Assembly (NCBI RefSeq): GCF_035917995.1
Contig: NZ_CP109131.1
Span: 7,068,001-7,132,000 of the forward strand
Origin: Streptosporangium sp. NBC_01755
Lineage (GTDB): Bacteria > Actinomycetota > Actinomycetes > Streptosporangiales > Streptosporangiaceae
Direction: 5' to 3'
DNA: 64,000 nt
The translations under genes and the position numbers were made by a program. The notes beneath the pieces were generated by a model, which ran no database searches, had not been told where the DNA came from, and saw only the letters and a list, made by a program, of their open reading frames with translations. Positions 24,679 to 33,610 of this stretch are shown here, in pieces; the first letter of the stretch is position 1, and every line of letters begins with the position of its first letter.

Positions 24679-27600
24679 CGGTCTGCCGCGCCCAGGGCCA
24701 TGGCGGCGCGCCGGAGCAGGCCCGCCGCGGCGTCGAGCTTCCACTCGTTGCGGGCCAGGGGATGGGCGTGGTGCTCGAACTCGTGCTCGGTCAGGGAGAG
24801 GAGTTCCCGGACGGACGGGTGCCGTCCCTCGATCGCCCGTTCGACCGTGGTCGGACGCCACGGGACCGGGGCCAGCGCGCCGAAGACGATTCTCGGCCGG
24901 TGCCAGGCGCCCGCCTCGTCGACGTCGGCGGTCATCGCGAGGGAGACGACGGCGAAGTCGCCGTCCCACTGCCGCAGCTTCTCGAAGACGCCGCGCCGCT
25001 CCCTGCCCGGCTCGGCGAACGACCCCGGCTCGGTGAACGACCCCGGCTCGGTGAACGACACCGACTCGATGAACTCGCCGGGGCGTACGCGCAACTCGCC
25101 GGGGCCGCGGTACAGCTCGCCGATCGGCACCTCCCGGCTGCCGGCGGGCCCGGTCATCCGTACCCGTGCGTCGAGTGCGGCGAAGACGGTCGCCAGGTCC
25201 GAGGGGGTCACCGCCTGGCAGCGATGCCCGCCGATGACCGCGTGCTGGAACCGGTGGTCGCCGGTGACGGCGTAGCACGGGCAGGTGGAGCCACCGCGCT
25301 TGTAGCAGTCGAACCCGTTACGGAAGAACCAGCACCGCTTGGCCTGCGCCAGGTTGCCCCCCACCGTGGCCATGTCACGGATCTGCGCCGAGGCGATCAT
25401 CCCGACGGCGTCGGCCAGCATCGGTACGCGCCCGCGAGCCCACCGGCCGAGTTCGGCGAGGGTCACCGCCGCGCCGATCTCGGCCACCCCCGCGTCGGAG
25501 TCGAGCCGGCGTAGCGATGCGACCGAGGACGTCGACACCAGGGTGTGTGGATTCGCCAGGTTCTGATCCCGTTGCGGCAGGAGGTCGGACCCGGCGCCGA
25601 TGACCGCCACATCGCCGCGCGGCCCGCTCCCGAGCGCGGTCACCACCTCGGGAACGCTCGCCGGGGAGAGGACCTCCCGGACCGGCCGGGGGGTCAGGCG
25701 ACGGGCGAACCGGGTTCCGGCGCGGTGCAGCAGCGCGTGGACGCCGACCGGGTAGAGCCGGCGAAGCAGCTCGATCTGCCAGCGTGAAGGGCGGCGGAGC
25801 AGGTGATAACGCCGCTCGCGGGTGCCGTGGGACTCGCGCAGTGCGCGCAGCACGACGTCCGGTGTCAGTGGCACCTGGTGGAACCGGATGCCGATGGCGT
25901 CGTACACGGCGTTGAGCACCGCCGGCGCCGGCGGGACGATGGACATCTCACCCACGCTCTTCGCGTCGAACGGCCCGGCCTCCTCGGGGCCCTCGATGAG
26001 CACCGCGCGCACCGACGGTGCCGTCGTCGAGCGCGGCAGCGGATAGTTCAGGTACGACGGGTTGACGACCCGTCCGCCCTCGTAGATGAGGTTCTCCCCC
26101 AGGACGGCGCCCAGTCCCTGCACGACGCCCCCGATGATCTGTCCCTCCACCAGCCCCGGGTGGATCGCCCGGCCGATGTCATGGGCCGCCACATAGTCCA
26201 GTACGCGGATCTCGCCGGTGTCCGGATCGACCTCGACCTCGACGGCGTGCGCGGCGAAGGTGTAGCTCGGTGAGATGTTGGGGGTGGGGATACCCGTCCA
26301 GTACGGCTCCATTCGCTCTTCGAGGTACTCCAGATCCAGTCGCAGCCGCCCGTCGACGGCCTCCGGTGCCGTCGCGGCGAGCTCGCCGATCTCGATGGCG
26401 TCCTCGGCGGACTCGACGCGCCCCGCGCGCAGCGTGACCTCGGGGCCCCCGAGTTTCGCCGCGCCCAGCTCGCGCAACCGGTCGGCCATCGCCTCCGCGG
26501 CGCGCTTGACGGCGTGCCCGCCCATGTGCGTTCCCCGCGACGACCAGGCGCCCATGTCCGGCGGCGTCTCGTCCCAGTCACCCATGATCACTTCGACACG
26601 GTCGATCGGGACGCCCAGCACCTCGGCGGCGATCTGCCCGAGCACGGTGCGCTGGCCCGTCCCGGCGTCGGACCCGCCGAAGCGCACCACGACCTCGCCG
26701 GTCGAGGTCACGTCGATCCCCGCCGCGCTGACGTTGCCGCCCGGGTAGGCGTAGGAACCGCTCGCGTGCATGCCGACCGCCACACCGAGACCGCGAAGGG
26801 GACGTGCGGCGGCCTTCTTCTCGTCCCACCCGATCAGCTCTCGTACCGACTCCAGGCACTCCACCAGCCGGGCCGAACCGATGCGCGCGCCCGCGAGCGC
26901 GACCGAGCCGGGCTCGTTGGCGTTCCTGATCCGGAACTCGATCGGATCGGTCCCGGTCCGCTCGGCCAGCTCGTCGACCAGGCACTCGATCGCGAGCGCG
27001 GTCTGCGGAGCGCCGTACCCGCGGAACTGACCGCCCGGAGGCAGGTTGGTGTCGACCAGACGGCCCGTCCAGCTGACCGCGTCCGGACGGTAGAGGGAGC
27101 CGATCTGCTTGATACCCGCGCGGATCACGGACGGGCCGTAGTGGTTGAACGCGCCGTTGTCGGCGTCGACGTCGGCCTCGAACCAGCAGATCCGCCCGGT
27201 GTCGTCCGCGTGCGCGCGCATCGCGGTGCGAAAGGCGTGCCGGGGCTTCGTCGCGGCGATCTCCTCCTCGCGGCTCAACTCGACGAGCACCGGTAGTCCG
27301 CTGCGCATCGACAGCAGGCCCGCGACGGCCTCGTGCTCCGACACCTTCGACTTCGACCCGAAGCCACCGCCGACCGCGACGTCACGGCAGACGACCTGGT
27401 CGACCCGGAGGCCGAGGACCCGGGCCAGCTCGTGTACCACGAAGTGCGGGGCCTGGGTCGACGTCCACAGTTCCAGGCGGTCCCCGTGCCACCAGGCGAG
27501 CGTGGTGTTCGGCTCCATGCAGGCGTGGGTGACCCGCGGGTAGTCGAACGACCCGCCGACCGTGATGGCCGAGTTGAGGCGCGCGAGTTCGGCCGAACCC

Positions 27601-28085
27601 CAGACTCCGGACACGGTCAGTGACACGTTGTCCCCGCTCGCCCGGCGTTGCACCCTCGGCGCTCCGGGGGCGAGCGCGGCGGCGACGGAGAGCACCGGCT
27701 TCAGCCGCCGGTAGCGGATGTCGATGAGGCTCAGTGCCAGTTCCGCGGCCTCGACGGTGTCGGCGGCCACCGCGGCGATCTCCTGGCCGACGTAGGTGAC
27801 CCGGTCGACGGCGAGGGGCGGGCGGTCGGAGTACGGCTCGCCGCTGTGCTCGTAGACGGTTCCGGGAGCGAGGTCCCGGTGCGTCACGACCGCGTGCACT
27901 CCCGGGACCCGTAGCGCCCGGCCGGTGTCGAGCCTGGTGATCCGGGCGTGTGGGAGGGGGGAGCGCAGGATCCGTCCCACGAGTGTCCCCTCGGGCAACG
28001 CGTCGGCCGAGTAGGGGGCGGTTCCGGTGGTCTTGCCGGTCCAGTCGAGCGGGCGGACCCGCGTGCCGACTACTGAGGTACGCAA
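24675..28085 (-). CDS. Xanthine-dehydrogenase-family hydroxylase, fused molybdopterin and FAD subunits
   Basis: A 1136-residue protein. Residues ~1-780 are the Mo-cofactor subunit: GGGFGSK near 240, RGYGAPQTALAIE, and the catalytic Glu in SVGEMS near 712. Residues ~800-1136 are a CoxM-type FAD domain (VIGAGSDLLP, ATVGGNLAQ). Its middle carries a cysteine-rich loop (CWFFRNGFDCYK, TCPCYAV, HRCQAV) recalling the extra [4Fe-4S] site of 4-hydroxybenzoyl-CoA reductase. The usual separate genes are joined in frame without a stop. Start taken as TTG at 28085 (GAGGG 6 nt upstream, overlapping the [2Fe-2S] gene); no ATG occurs for ~160 codons. It likely hydroxylates a heteroaromatic ring. Confidence 0.85.
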   Translation of the reverse strand: MRTSVVGTRVRPLDWTGKTTGTAPYSADALPEGTLVGRILRSPLPHARITRLDTGRALRVPGVHAVVTHRDLAPGTVYEHSGEPYSDRPPLAVDRVTYVGQEIAAVAADTVEAAELALSLIDIRYRRLKPVLSVAAALAPGAPRVQRRASGDNVSLTVSGVWGSAELARLNSAITVGGSFDYPRVTHACMEPNTTLAWWHGDRLELWTSTQAPHFVVHELARVLGLRVDQVVCRDVAVGGGFGSKSKVSEHEAVAGLLSMRSGLPVLVELSREEEIAATKPRHAFRTAMRAHADDTGRICWFEADVDADNGAFNHYGPSVIRAGIKQIGSLYRPDAVSWTGRLVDTNLPPGGQFRGYGAPQTALAIECLVDELAERTGTDPIEFRIRNANEPGSVALAGARIGSARLVECLESVRELIGWDEKKAAARPLRGLGVAVGMHASGSYAYPGGNVSAAGIDVTSTGEVVVRFGGSDAGTGQRTVLGQIAAEVLGVPIDRVEVIMGDWDETPPDMGAWSSRGTHMGGHAVKRAAEAMADRLRELGAAKLGGPEVTLRAGRVESAEDAIEIGELAATAPEAVDGRLRLDLEYLEERMEPYWTGIPTPNISPSYTFAAHAVEVEVDPDTGEIRVLDYVAAHDIGRAIHPGLVEGQIIGGVVQGLGAVLGENLIYEGGRVVNPSYLNYPLPRSTTAPSVRAVLIEGPEEAGPFDAKSVGEMSIVPPAPAVLNAVYDAIGIRFHQVPLTPDVVLRALRESHGTRERRYHLLRRPSRWQIELLRRLYPVGVHALLHRAGTRFARRLTPRPVREVLSPASVPEVVTALGSGPRGDVAVIGAGSDLLPQRDQNLANPHTLVSTSSVASLRRLDSDAGVAEIGAAVTLAELGRWARGRVPMLADAVGMIASAQIRDMATVGGNLAQAKRCWFFRNGFDCYKRGGSTCPCYAVTGDHRFQHAVIGGHRCQAVTPSDLATVFAALDARVRMTGPAGSREVPIGELYRGPGELRVRPGEFIESVSFTEPGSFTEPGSFAEPGRERRGVFEKLRQWDGDFAVVSLAMTADVDEAGAWHRPRIVFGALAPVPWRPTTVERAIEGRHPSVRELLSLTEHEFEHHAHPLARNEWKLDAAAGLLRRAAMALGAADR
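25005..25072. repeat. Tandem 18-bp coding repeat in the FAD domain
   Basis: Three to four units encode SFTEPG, SFTEPG, SFAEPG in a surface strand or loop of the FAD domain. A copy-number change would keep the frame. Confidence 0.7.
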
Positions 28086-28624
28086 TCTGATCCCTCGACT
28101 CGCCGCTTCTCCATCGTGTCCATGATCGCGTCGATGATCTGCACGTATCCGGTGCAGCGGCAGACGTTTCCGGCCATCGCGCGGGTGACCTCCGCACGGG
28201 TCGGGCAGGAGCCCTCGCGCAACAGGGCCTCGGCGCGGACGATCTGGCCGGGTGTGCAGAATCCGCACTGGAACGCGACATGGTCGGCGAACGACTCGCG
28301 CAGGTCGTCCGCCGCGAGCCCGGCGGCCGTGGTCACGTCGGCGGTGACCGCGGCCGCGAGCACGGTGCACGACATGACGACGCGATCGCCCAGCAGCACC
28401 GTGCAGGCGCCGCACTCACCTCGGCCGCAGGCCGACTTGGGCGCCGTGCGGCCGTTGCGGCGAAGCACGGTGAGTAGCGACACACCCAGATCGGTGAGCG
28501 AATCCTCGACCACCTCGCCGTCGACGCGGATCCGGATCCGCCGCGCTTCCCAGCCGGAGTCCGGTCGTGCGCCGTCGGGTCGTGCGCCGTCAGGTCGTGC
28601 GCCGTCAGGTCGTGGCATCCGCAT
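28070..28624 (-). CDS. [2Fe-2S] iron-sulfur subunit of molybdenum hydroxylase
   Basis: A 184-residue CoxS/XdhC-type subunit. The plant-type cluster site is CGRGECGACTVLLGDRVVMSC and the second cluster site is CGFCTPGQIV ... CRCTGY. The N-terminus is a variable PDGAR repeat before the ferredoxin domain at ~28. It shuttles electrons from Mo to FAD in the fused partner encoded next, with which it overlaps by 16 bp. It starts right after the isochorismatase-family gene. Confidence 0.93.
   Translation of the reverse strand: MRMPRPDGARPDGARPDGARPDSGWEARRIRIRVDGEVVEDSLTDLGVSLLTVLRRNGRTAPKSACGRGECGACTVLLGDRVVMSCTVLAAAVTADVTTAAGLAADDLRESFADHVAFQCGFCTPGQIVRAEALLREGSCPTRAEVTRAMAGNVCRCTGYVQIIDAIMDTMEKRRVEGSDCVPQ
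28566..28610. repeat. Three tandem 15-bp repeats at the start of the [2Fe-2S] gene
   Basis: Units CGTGCGCCGTCGGGT and twice CGTGCGCCGTCAGGT encode repeated PDGAR near the N-terminus. Confidence 0.75.
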
Positions 28625-28625
28625 G

Positions 28626-29261
28626 TCAGGCGCCCAGTGCCCTGGTCAGGTCGGTCATGGTGGTCACCACGCCATGGAACCGGTCTATGCAGGCCAGGGT
28701 GGCGGCCTGGGCCGCGTCGTCGGAGTCCGCGACGCATTCGGCGGGCACGATGACGTCAAAGTCCCTGGCGTAGGCGTCACGGATGGTGGAGTCCACGCAG
28801 AAACTGGTGGTCGTCCCGGTCACCACCAGAACCTGCACCGCGCGCATGCGCAGCTCGCACTCCAGCGTGGTCGAGTAGAAGGCACTCGACCGGTGTTTGA
28901 CGACGATCTCGTCCTCCGGGCGGCGGACCGCCTTCATCTCGTCGAGCAGTTCGGCGTCCCAGGTCCCGCGCCGGCAGAGTTCGAGCTTCACGCCGCGCCG
29001 CTCCAGATGGGACGGGATCCTGCGTCGCGTTCTTCCGGCGTCCTCGTTGTAGTGCACCTGCTGGGTGAACCAGACCGGGATGTCGAGCCGGTGCGCGAGG
29101 CCGACCATGTTGACGACGTTCGGGATGATCTCGCGTGGCCGGCGGACCGCGCCGGGGCCGAACGCCTTGCCTCGGGCGCCGTCGGGATGGCAGAAGCCGT
29201 TCTGCATGTCCACGACGAGAAGCCCGACGTCGGCCGGATCGAGTTGGGTCTCAAGCCGCAT
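28626..29261 (-). CDS. Isochorismatase-family cysteine hydrolase
   Basis: A 211-residue hydrolase. The catalytic triad is Asp in LLVVDMQNGF, Lys in VVKHRSSAFYST, and Cys in GTTTSFCVDSTIRDA. The family includes N-carbamoylsarcosine amidase, maleamate and ureidoacrylate amidohydrolases, which fits release of ammonia or carbamate from a ring-opened N-heterocycle. ATG at 29261 chosen as the first Met before the domain; it overlaps the dihydropyrimidinase-like gene by 11 bp. Confidence 0.9.
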   Translation of the reverse strand: MRLETQLDPADVGLLVVDMQNGFCHPDGARGKAFGPGAVRRPREIIPNVVNMVGLAHRLDIPVWFTQQVHYNEDAGRTRRRIPSHLERRGVKLELCRRGTWDAELLDEMKAVRRPEDEIVVKHRSSAFYSTTLECELRMRAVQVLVVTGTTTSFCVDSTIRDAYARDFDVIVPAECVADSDDAAQAATLACIDRFHGVVTTMTDLTRALGA

Positions 29262-30651
29262 GCCAGTTCCTTCCCCCGCCGGCGTCCGCCGGGTTCTTCT
29301 CGACGATCTGACCGCTGCCCGGTTCGGCGAGCACCTTGCCGTCACGGAAGATCACCTCACCGCGCCGCATGGTGAGCACGGGCCAGCCCTTCAGCGGAGT
29401 CCCCTCGAACGCGCTCGGGAACTCGCTCTGCGTGACCTCGGGCCCGACCACGGCCTCCCGCTCCAGGTCGACCAGCACGAGGTCGGCGTCCGAGCCGACC
29501 TGCAGCGCGCCCTTGCGCGGGTAGAGGCCGAACAGCCGCGCCGGGTTGTAGGACATGGTCTCGGCGACCTTCTCCAGGGTGATCCGGCCGCGCAGGACGC
29601 CTTCGGTGAGGACGACCGGCAGCATCGTGGCCAGGCCGGCGAACCCCGGGGCCTCCTCCCAGAAACCGCGCCCGTTCTTGGCGATGGGCACGTGATCCGA
29701 TCCGATGGTCGAGATCCAGCCCTCCCGGAGGCCGCGCCACAGCTCGGCCTGGTGGTCGTGGTCGCGCAGCGCGGGCGCCACCTTGCCCACGCCGGGGCCC
29801 TGGCAGGCCAGCCGCGCGTCGTCGGCGGTCAGCGCCAGGTAGTGCGGGCAGGTCTCCAGGACGACGGTGCGTCCCTTGCGGCGGGACTCCGCCGCCGCGT
29901 CGACCGCCATGCCCACAGTGGTGTGCGGCACGTAGAGCGGGCACTCCTGCAGGTCGGCCAGCCAGATCGCGCGCAGCAGGTCCTGCTCCTCGACGAAGGC
30001 CGGCCTGGACTCGGTGTACGCGGCCAGGTCGTTGCCACCGCGAGCCTTGACCTGGTGGGTCAGGTGGCTGACCAGTGAGTCGTCCTCGCAGTGGACCATG
30101 CACCAGCCGTAGGGCCCGAGCTCGCGGATGCGTTCCATCGCCGCGTAGAGCAGGGCGTCGTTCACCGTCACCAGCCCGATGGGATTTCCCGGCTCGTAGC
30201 CGCCCATGTAGAACTTGAAACTGGTGACGCCGAACTCGGCCGCGTACTCGGGGATCTGCTCGACCTGGTCCATCGTCCCGATGATGAAGTGGAACTGGGT
30301 GTCCACGATCATCCGGGAGCGGGCGAGTTCACGTTCGGCGGGGAACGTCTCGAAGAACGACGTGCCGCTGCGACGGTACTGCAGTACCGTCGTCACGCCG
30401 CCGATCGCCGCCGAGGCGGTCTCGGAGGCGAAGATCTCCGCCAGGGGCCGCCCTCCGCCGAGATGCACATGGGGGTCCACCAGGCCCGGCAGCACGTGCT
30501 TGCCGGCGCAGTCGATCACCTCCGCCGCCGCCGGCAGCGAGTCCTCGTCGCCGATCGCCACGATCCGCCCGTCTCGTACCGCGATGGCCGCCTCGACGAC
30601 GCCCTGCGGCGTGACCAGCCGTCCACCCTTGACCAGGGTGTCCACTTTCAT
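29251..30651 (-). CDS. Dihydropyrimidinase/allantoinase-like cyclic amidohydrolase
   Basis: A 466-residue amidohydrolase. The metal-binding HxH lies in GLVDPHVHLGG, the carboxylated Lys in TSFKFYMGGY, further His in MVHCEDD and LETCPHYL, and the Asp in IGSDHVPI. It is the hydantoinase/allantoinase/dihydroorotase branch that opens cyclic amides and ureides. In this operon it probably acts after ring hydroxylation. The ATG at 30651 is clear. It follows the substrate-binding lipoprotein gene after 84 bp. Confidence 0.9.
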   Translation of the reverse strand: MKVDTLVKGGRLVTPQGVVEAAIAVRDGRIVAIGDEDSLPAAAEVIDCAGKHVLPGLVDPHVHLGGGRPLAEIFASETASAAIGGVTTVLQYRRSGTSFFETFPAERELARSRMIVDTQFHFIIGTMDQVEQIPEYAAEFGVTSFKFYMGGYEPGNPIGLVTVNDALLYAAMERIRELGPYGWCMVHCEDDSLVSHLTHQVKARGGNDLAAYTESRPAFVEEQDLLRAIWLADLQECPLYVPHTTVGMAVDAAAESRRKGRTVVLETCPHYLALTADDARLACQGPGVGKVAPALRDHDHQAELWRGLREGWISTIGSDHVPIAKNGRGFWEEAPGFAGLATMLPVVLTEGVLRGRITLEKVAETMSYNPARLFGLYPRKGALQVGSDADLVLVDLEREAVVGPEVTQSEFPSAFEGTPLKGWPVLTMRRGEVIFRDGKVLAEPGSGQIVEKNPADAGGGRNWHAA

Positions 30652-30735
30652 AGATCCTCACTTCTCCGGTGCTGCTCGGCCACGACCGGCGACGCCGGAA
30701 CGATCCACGGGCGTCGCCGGATCACCACGTTCTCG

Positions 30736-31764
30736 TCAGCTCTTCTTGACGACGTAGGACGGTACGAAGGTGTCGGGCGTGGGCGGGTCGGGGAGCATGC
30801 CCTGGTCCTTCAGGAGCTGAGCCATCTGCTCAAGCGCGCTCGTGTCCACCTCGGCCAGGTACGGGTTCTCCTTGATGGTCTTGAGCATGCTCACCTCCTG
30901 CTTGCAGTGCGAGGACGACAGCGCGAAGCGCTCGTCCTGGTTCTCCGGCAGCTTGATCTGCTCGTTGGCCTCGATGAGCGCCGCCTGGAACCCCTTCATC
31001 GCCGGCTCCAGCGTCTTCGACTTCTCGGTCGTGGCCACGTAACCGGCGAAGACCAGCGACTTGCCGTTGCCGGCGGCGACGAACGGGTCGCCGAGTGACT
31101 TCAGGCCCAGCTCCGGCTTGAGGTTCTGCGCCGAGACCTGGGAGGCCGCGATCTTGCCGCTGGCCACCGCCGACGCCAGCTCGGCGAATGGCAGCGCCAC
31201 GAACTTGACGGTCGACGGGTCGGCTCCCTTCGCCTTGAGCCAGGCGGTGGTGATGATCTGGTTGATCCCACCGACCTCGTTGACCCCGATGGTCTTGCCT
31301 TCGAGATCCTTCGCACTCGTGATCCCCGAGTCCTTGGAGATGGCGATCGAGTTGGTCCCGTCGTCCTCGGAGGTGGGGGTGCCGTACGCGGTCGCGATCC
31401 ACTGCAGGCCGATGCCCCGTGAGATCGCGAGCATGGTCGAGAACGGGTTGGTGAAGGCGAGGTCGACGTCACCGCTCTGCAACGCGGTCAGACCGGCGGC
31501 TCCACCGGCCGACTTCACCAGCTCGATCTTCACGCCGTGCTTGGTGAACAGTTCCTTCTCCTGGGCCCAGTACACGGAGATCTCGTTGCACAGTCCCAGC
31601 GTGGTGAGCTTGAGCGTCTGCGGTCCGGTCGCCTCCGGCGAGGCGCCGGAGGTCTCCTCCGAGGTCGCCCCGCACGCGGTGACCAGAACCAGGGCACCGG
31701 CCAACGCCATGCCGCCGAGAGTCCGCCGGTGCCGGACGCGCCGAGTGATCGAATCTATCTCCAC
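30736..31764 (-). CDS. ABC transporter substrate-binding lipoprotein (SsuA/NMT1 type)
   Basis: A ~342-residue exported lipoprotein. An Arg-rich n-region (RRVRHRR), a hydrophobic core and the lipobox LVTAC give a lipidated Cys. The periplasmic-binding fold (NMT1/SsuA/TauA class) follows, with LTTLGLCNEISVYWAQEKELF and GKTIGVNEVGGINQ. The start is taken as GTG at 31764 because AAGGA lies 7 nt upstream; ATG at 31794 gives a longer N-terminus. It captures the operon's substrate, probably an anionic or heterocyclic compound. Confidence 0.88.
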   Translation of the reverse strand: MEIDSITRRVRHRRTLGGMALAGALVLVTACGATSEETSGASPEATGPQTLKLTTLGLCNEISVYWAQEKELFTKHGVKIELVKSAGGAAGLTALQSGDVDLAFTNPFSTMLAISRGIGLQWIATAYGTPTSEDDGTNSIAISKDSGITSAKDLEGKTIGVNEVGGINQIITTAWLKAKGADPSTVKFVALPFAELASAVASGKIAASQVSAQNLKPELGLKSLGDPFVAAGNGKSLVFAGYVATTEKSKTLEPAMKGFQAALIEANEQIKLPENQDERFALSSSHCKQEVSMLKTIKENPYLAEVDTSALEQMAQLLKDQGMLPDPPTPDTFVPSYVVKKS

Positions 31765-31890
31765 GATGTCTTCCTTCTTGGAACCGATAGCCATGGACAG
31801 AGCACACCCTCGCCGGTGTTGCGATAGCGGACCGGAGGCGGCCGGCGGCGGTTGAGCCGTGCCTTCTCCGGCCAGGAGTGGGGAAGAGGA

Positions 31891-32673
31891 TCAGCCGACC
31901 TTCTGCGTGGCGCCGGGCCGCATCACGAGCTGGAACACCTGGCTGCGCAGGGCCGCGAAATCCGGGTCGAGCTTCGTCTCGACCTGGTCGCGTGGTTTGG
32001 GAAGGCTGACCGGGATGTCGTTGAGGATCCGCCCCGGGTTGGCGGCCATCACGACGACCCTGTCCGCGAGGTAGACGGCCTCGTCGATGTCGTGGGTCAC
32101 GAACGCGATCGTGACCCGGTACTCGTCCCGTACCCGCAGCACGAGGTCCTCAAGGTCGGCGCGGGTCTGCGCGTCCACCGCCGCGAACGGCTCGTCCATC
32201 AGCATGACGGTGGGCTCGACGACCAGGGCGCGGGCGATGGCGACCCGCTGCTGCATGCCGCCGGACATCTGGTACGGATACAGGTTGCCCGATCCCGGCA
32301 GGCCCACCGACTCCAGGGCGTGCTCGACCCGGTGCCCCAGCTCGGCTTTGGGCAGCTTGTAGGCCGCCGCCGCCATCGTCAGGTTGCGCCGTACGGTCAT
32401 CCACGGGAACAGCGACCGGCTGTAGTCCTGGAACACCACGGAAAGCCCCATCGGCGGCCCGTCCACGACCTTCTCGCCGAGCGTCACCGTGCCCGAACTC
32501 GGCCGCAGCAGTCCAGCCATGATCATCAGGAGGGTGGACTTACCGCATCCGGACGGTCCCACGATCGACACGAGTTCCTGCGAGCCGACGGTCATCGCCG
32601 CACCCGTCAACGCGACGCGAGCGCCGGAACCGTTCCCGTAGGTCTTGCTGACGGAATCTACCCGCAGGTCCAT
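31891..32673 (-). CDS. ABC transporter ATP-binding protein (SsuB/TauB type)
   Basis: A 260-residue ATPase. Walker A is GPSGCGKST, the Q-loop is VVFQDYSRSLFPW, the signature is MSGGMQQR, Walker B is VMLMDEPFAA and the switch His is in VTHDIDEA. It energises import through the two permeases encoded upstream. Confidence 0.94.
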   Translation of the reverse strand: MDLRVDSVSKTYGNGSGARVALTGAAMTVGSQELVSIVGPSGCGKSTLLMIMAGLLRPSSGTVTLGEKVVDGPPMGLSVVFQDYSRSLFPWMTVRRNLTMAAAAYKLPKAELGHRVEHALESVGLPGSGNLYPYQMSGGMQQRVAIARALVVEPTVMLMDEPFAAVDAQTRADLEDLVLRVRDEYRVTIAFVTHDIDEAVYLADRVVVMAANPGRILNDIPVSLPKPRDQVETKLDPDFAALRSQVFQLVMRPGATQKVG

Positions 32674-32701
32674 CGGGTTCCTCTCGTGGTCGGCGCCGGC
32701 A

Positions 32702-33610
32702 TCACAGATCCGCCATGCCGGAGCGGCGCTCCCAGCGCAGTACGCGCCGTTCGATGAGCGTGAAAATCGAATTGAGCAGGATCCCGATCAGGCCGACGAG
32801 GACGAAGGCGGACCACATGTCGGCGTACAGGAAGTTGTTTCCGGCGACCACGATCTGGTAGCCGAGCCCGACCGTCGTGGCGTAGAGCTCTGAGATGATC
32901 ATCAGGATCAGGCCGGTGCCGAGGCTGACGCGCAGGCCCGTCATGATCCGTGGCATCGCGGCCGGGATTATCACCCGCCGGTAGTGGGTCCAGCGGCCGA
33001 GTTGGAGGCTGCGCGCACTGCGCAGCCACATCGGGTCGACCCCCGCGACCCCGTCGGCGGTATTGATCATGATGATCCAGACGGTGCCGAGGAAGACGAG
33101 AGAGATGTTCATCTGCGAGGTGACGCCGAAGAGCTGCACCGCGATCGGCAGCAACATCGTGCTCGGGACGGCGATGAAGAAGCGAACCGTCGGGTTGTAC
33201 ATGCTCGACGCGATGGGACTGCGCCCGAGCAGCACCCCCACGGCCGTGCCGACGAGAACCGAGAGCGACCATCCCGCGGCGAACCGGCCGAGACTGATGC
33301 CGGCCTGTTCGAGGAGCAGGTCCGACATGAAGAGCTTCCCGGGATCCGAGGAGAGCCAGAGGGTTCCGAAGTTGGCCAGGACCTCGCTGAGCGGAGGGAA
33401 GAACACCGACGGCCGGAGCCGGGCGTAGACCTCCCAGATCAGGAGCACCAGGGCGACGAGCCAGCCACTCGACAGCGCACGCGGTACGGCGAGAACCACC
33501 TGCCGCAGTGTGATACCTTTTTTACGCACATCGGCGGTTTGAGTGGTTTGTTGAGGTGTGTCGACGGCCCGGGGGGGCTGTTCTACGATCTGAGGCTTCA
33601 TGGCGTTCAT
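32702..33610 (-). CDS. ABC transporter permease (SsuC type)
   Basis: A 302-residue permease with six helices. The EAA-like loop RSARSLQLGRWTHYRRVIIPAAMPRIMTG contacts the ATPase. A polar N-terminal extension (~1-35) precedes the first helix. The ATG at 33610 overlaps the stop of the other permease gene (ATGA). Confidence 0.92.
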   Translation of the reverse strand: MNAMKPQIVEQPPRAVDTPQQTTQTADVRKKGITLRQVVLAVPRALSSGWLVALVLLIWEVYARLRPSVFFPPLSEVLANFGTLWLSSDPGKLFMSDLLLEQAGISLGRFAAGWSLSVLVGTAVGVLLGRSPIASSMYNPTVRFFIAVPSTMLLPIAVQLFGVTSQMNISLVFLGTVWIIMINTADGVAGVDPMWLRSARSLQLGRWTHYRRVIIPAAMPRIMTGLRVSLGTGLILMIISELYATTVGLGYQIVVAGNNFLYADMWSAFVLVGLIGILLNSIFTLIERRVLRWERRSGMADL

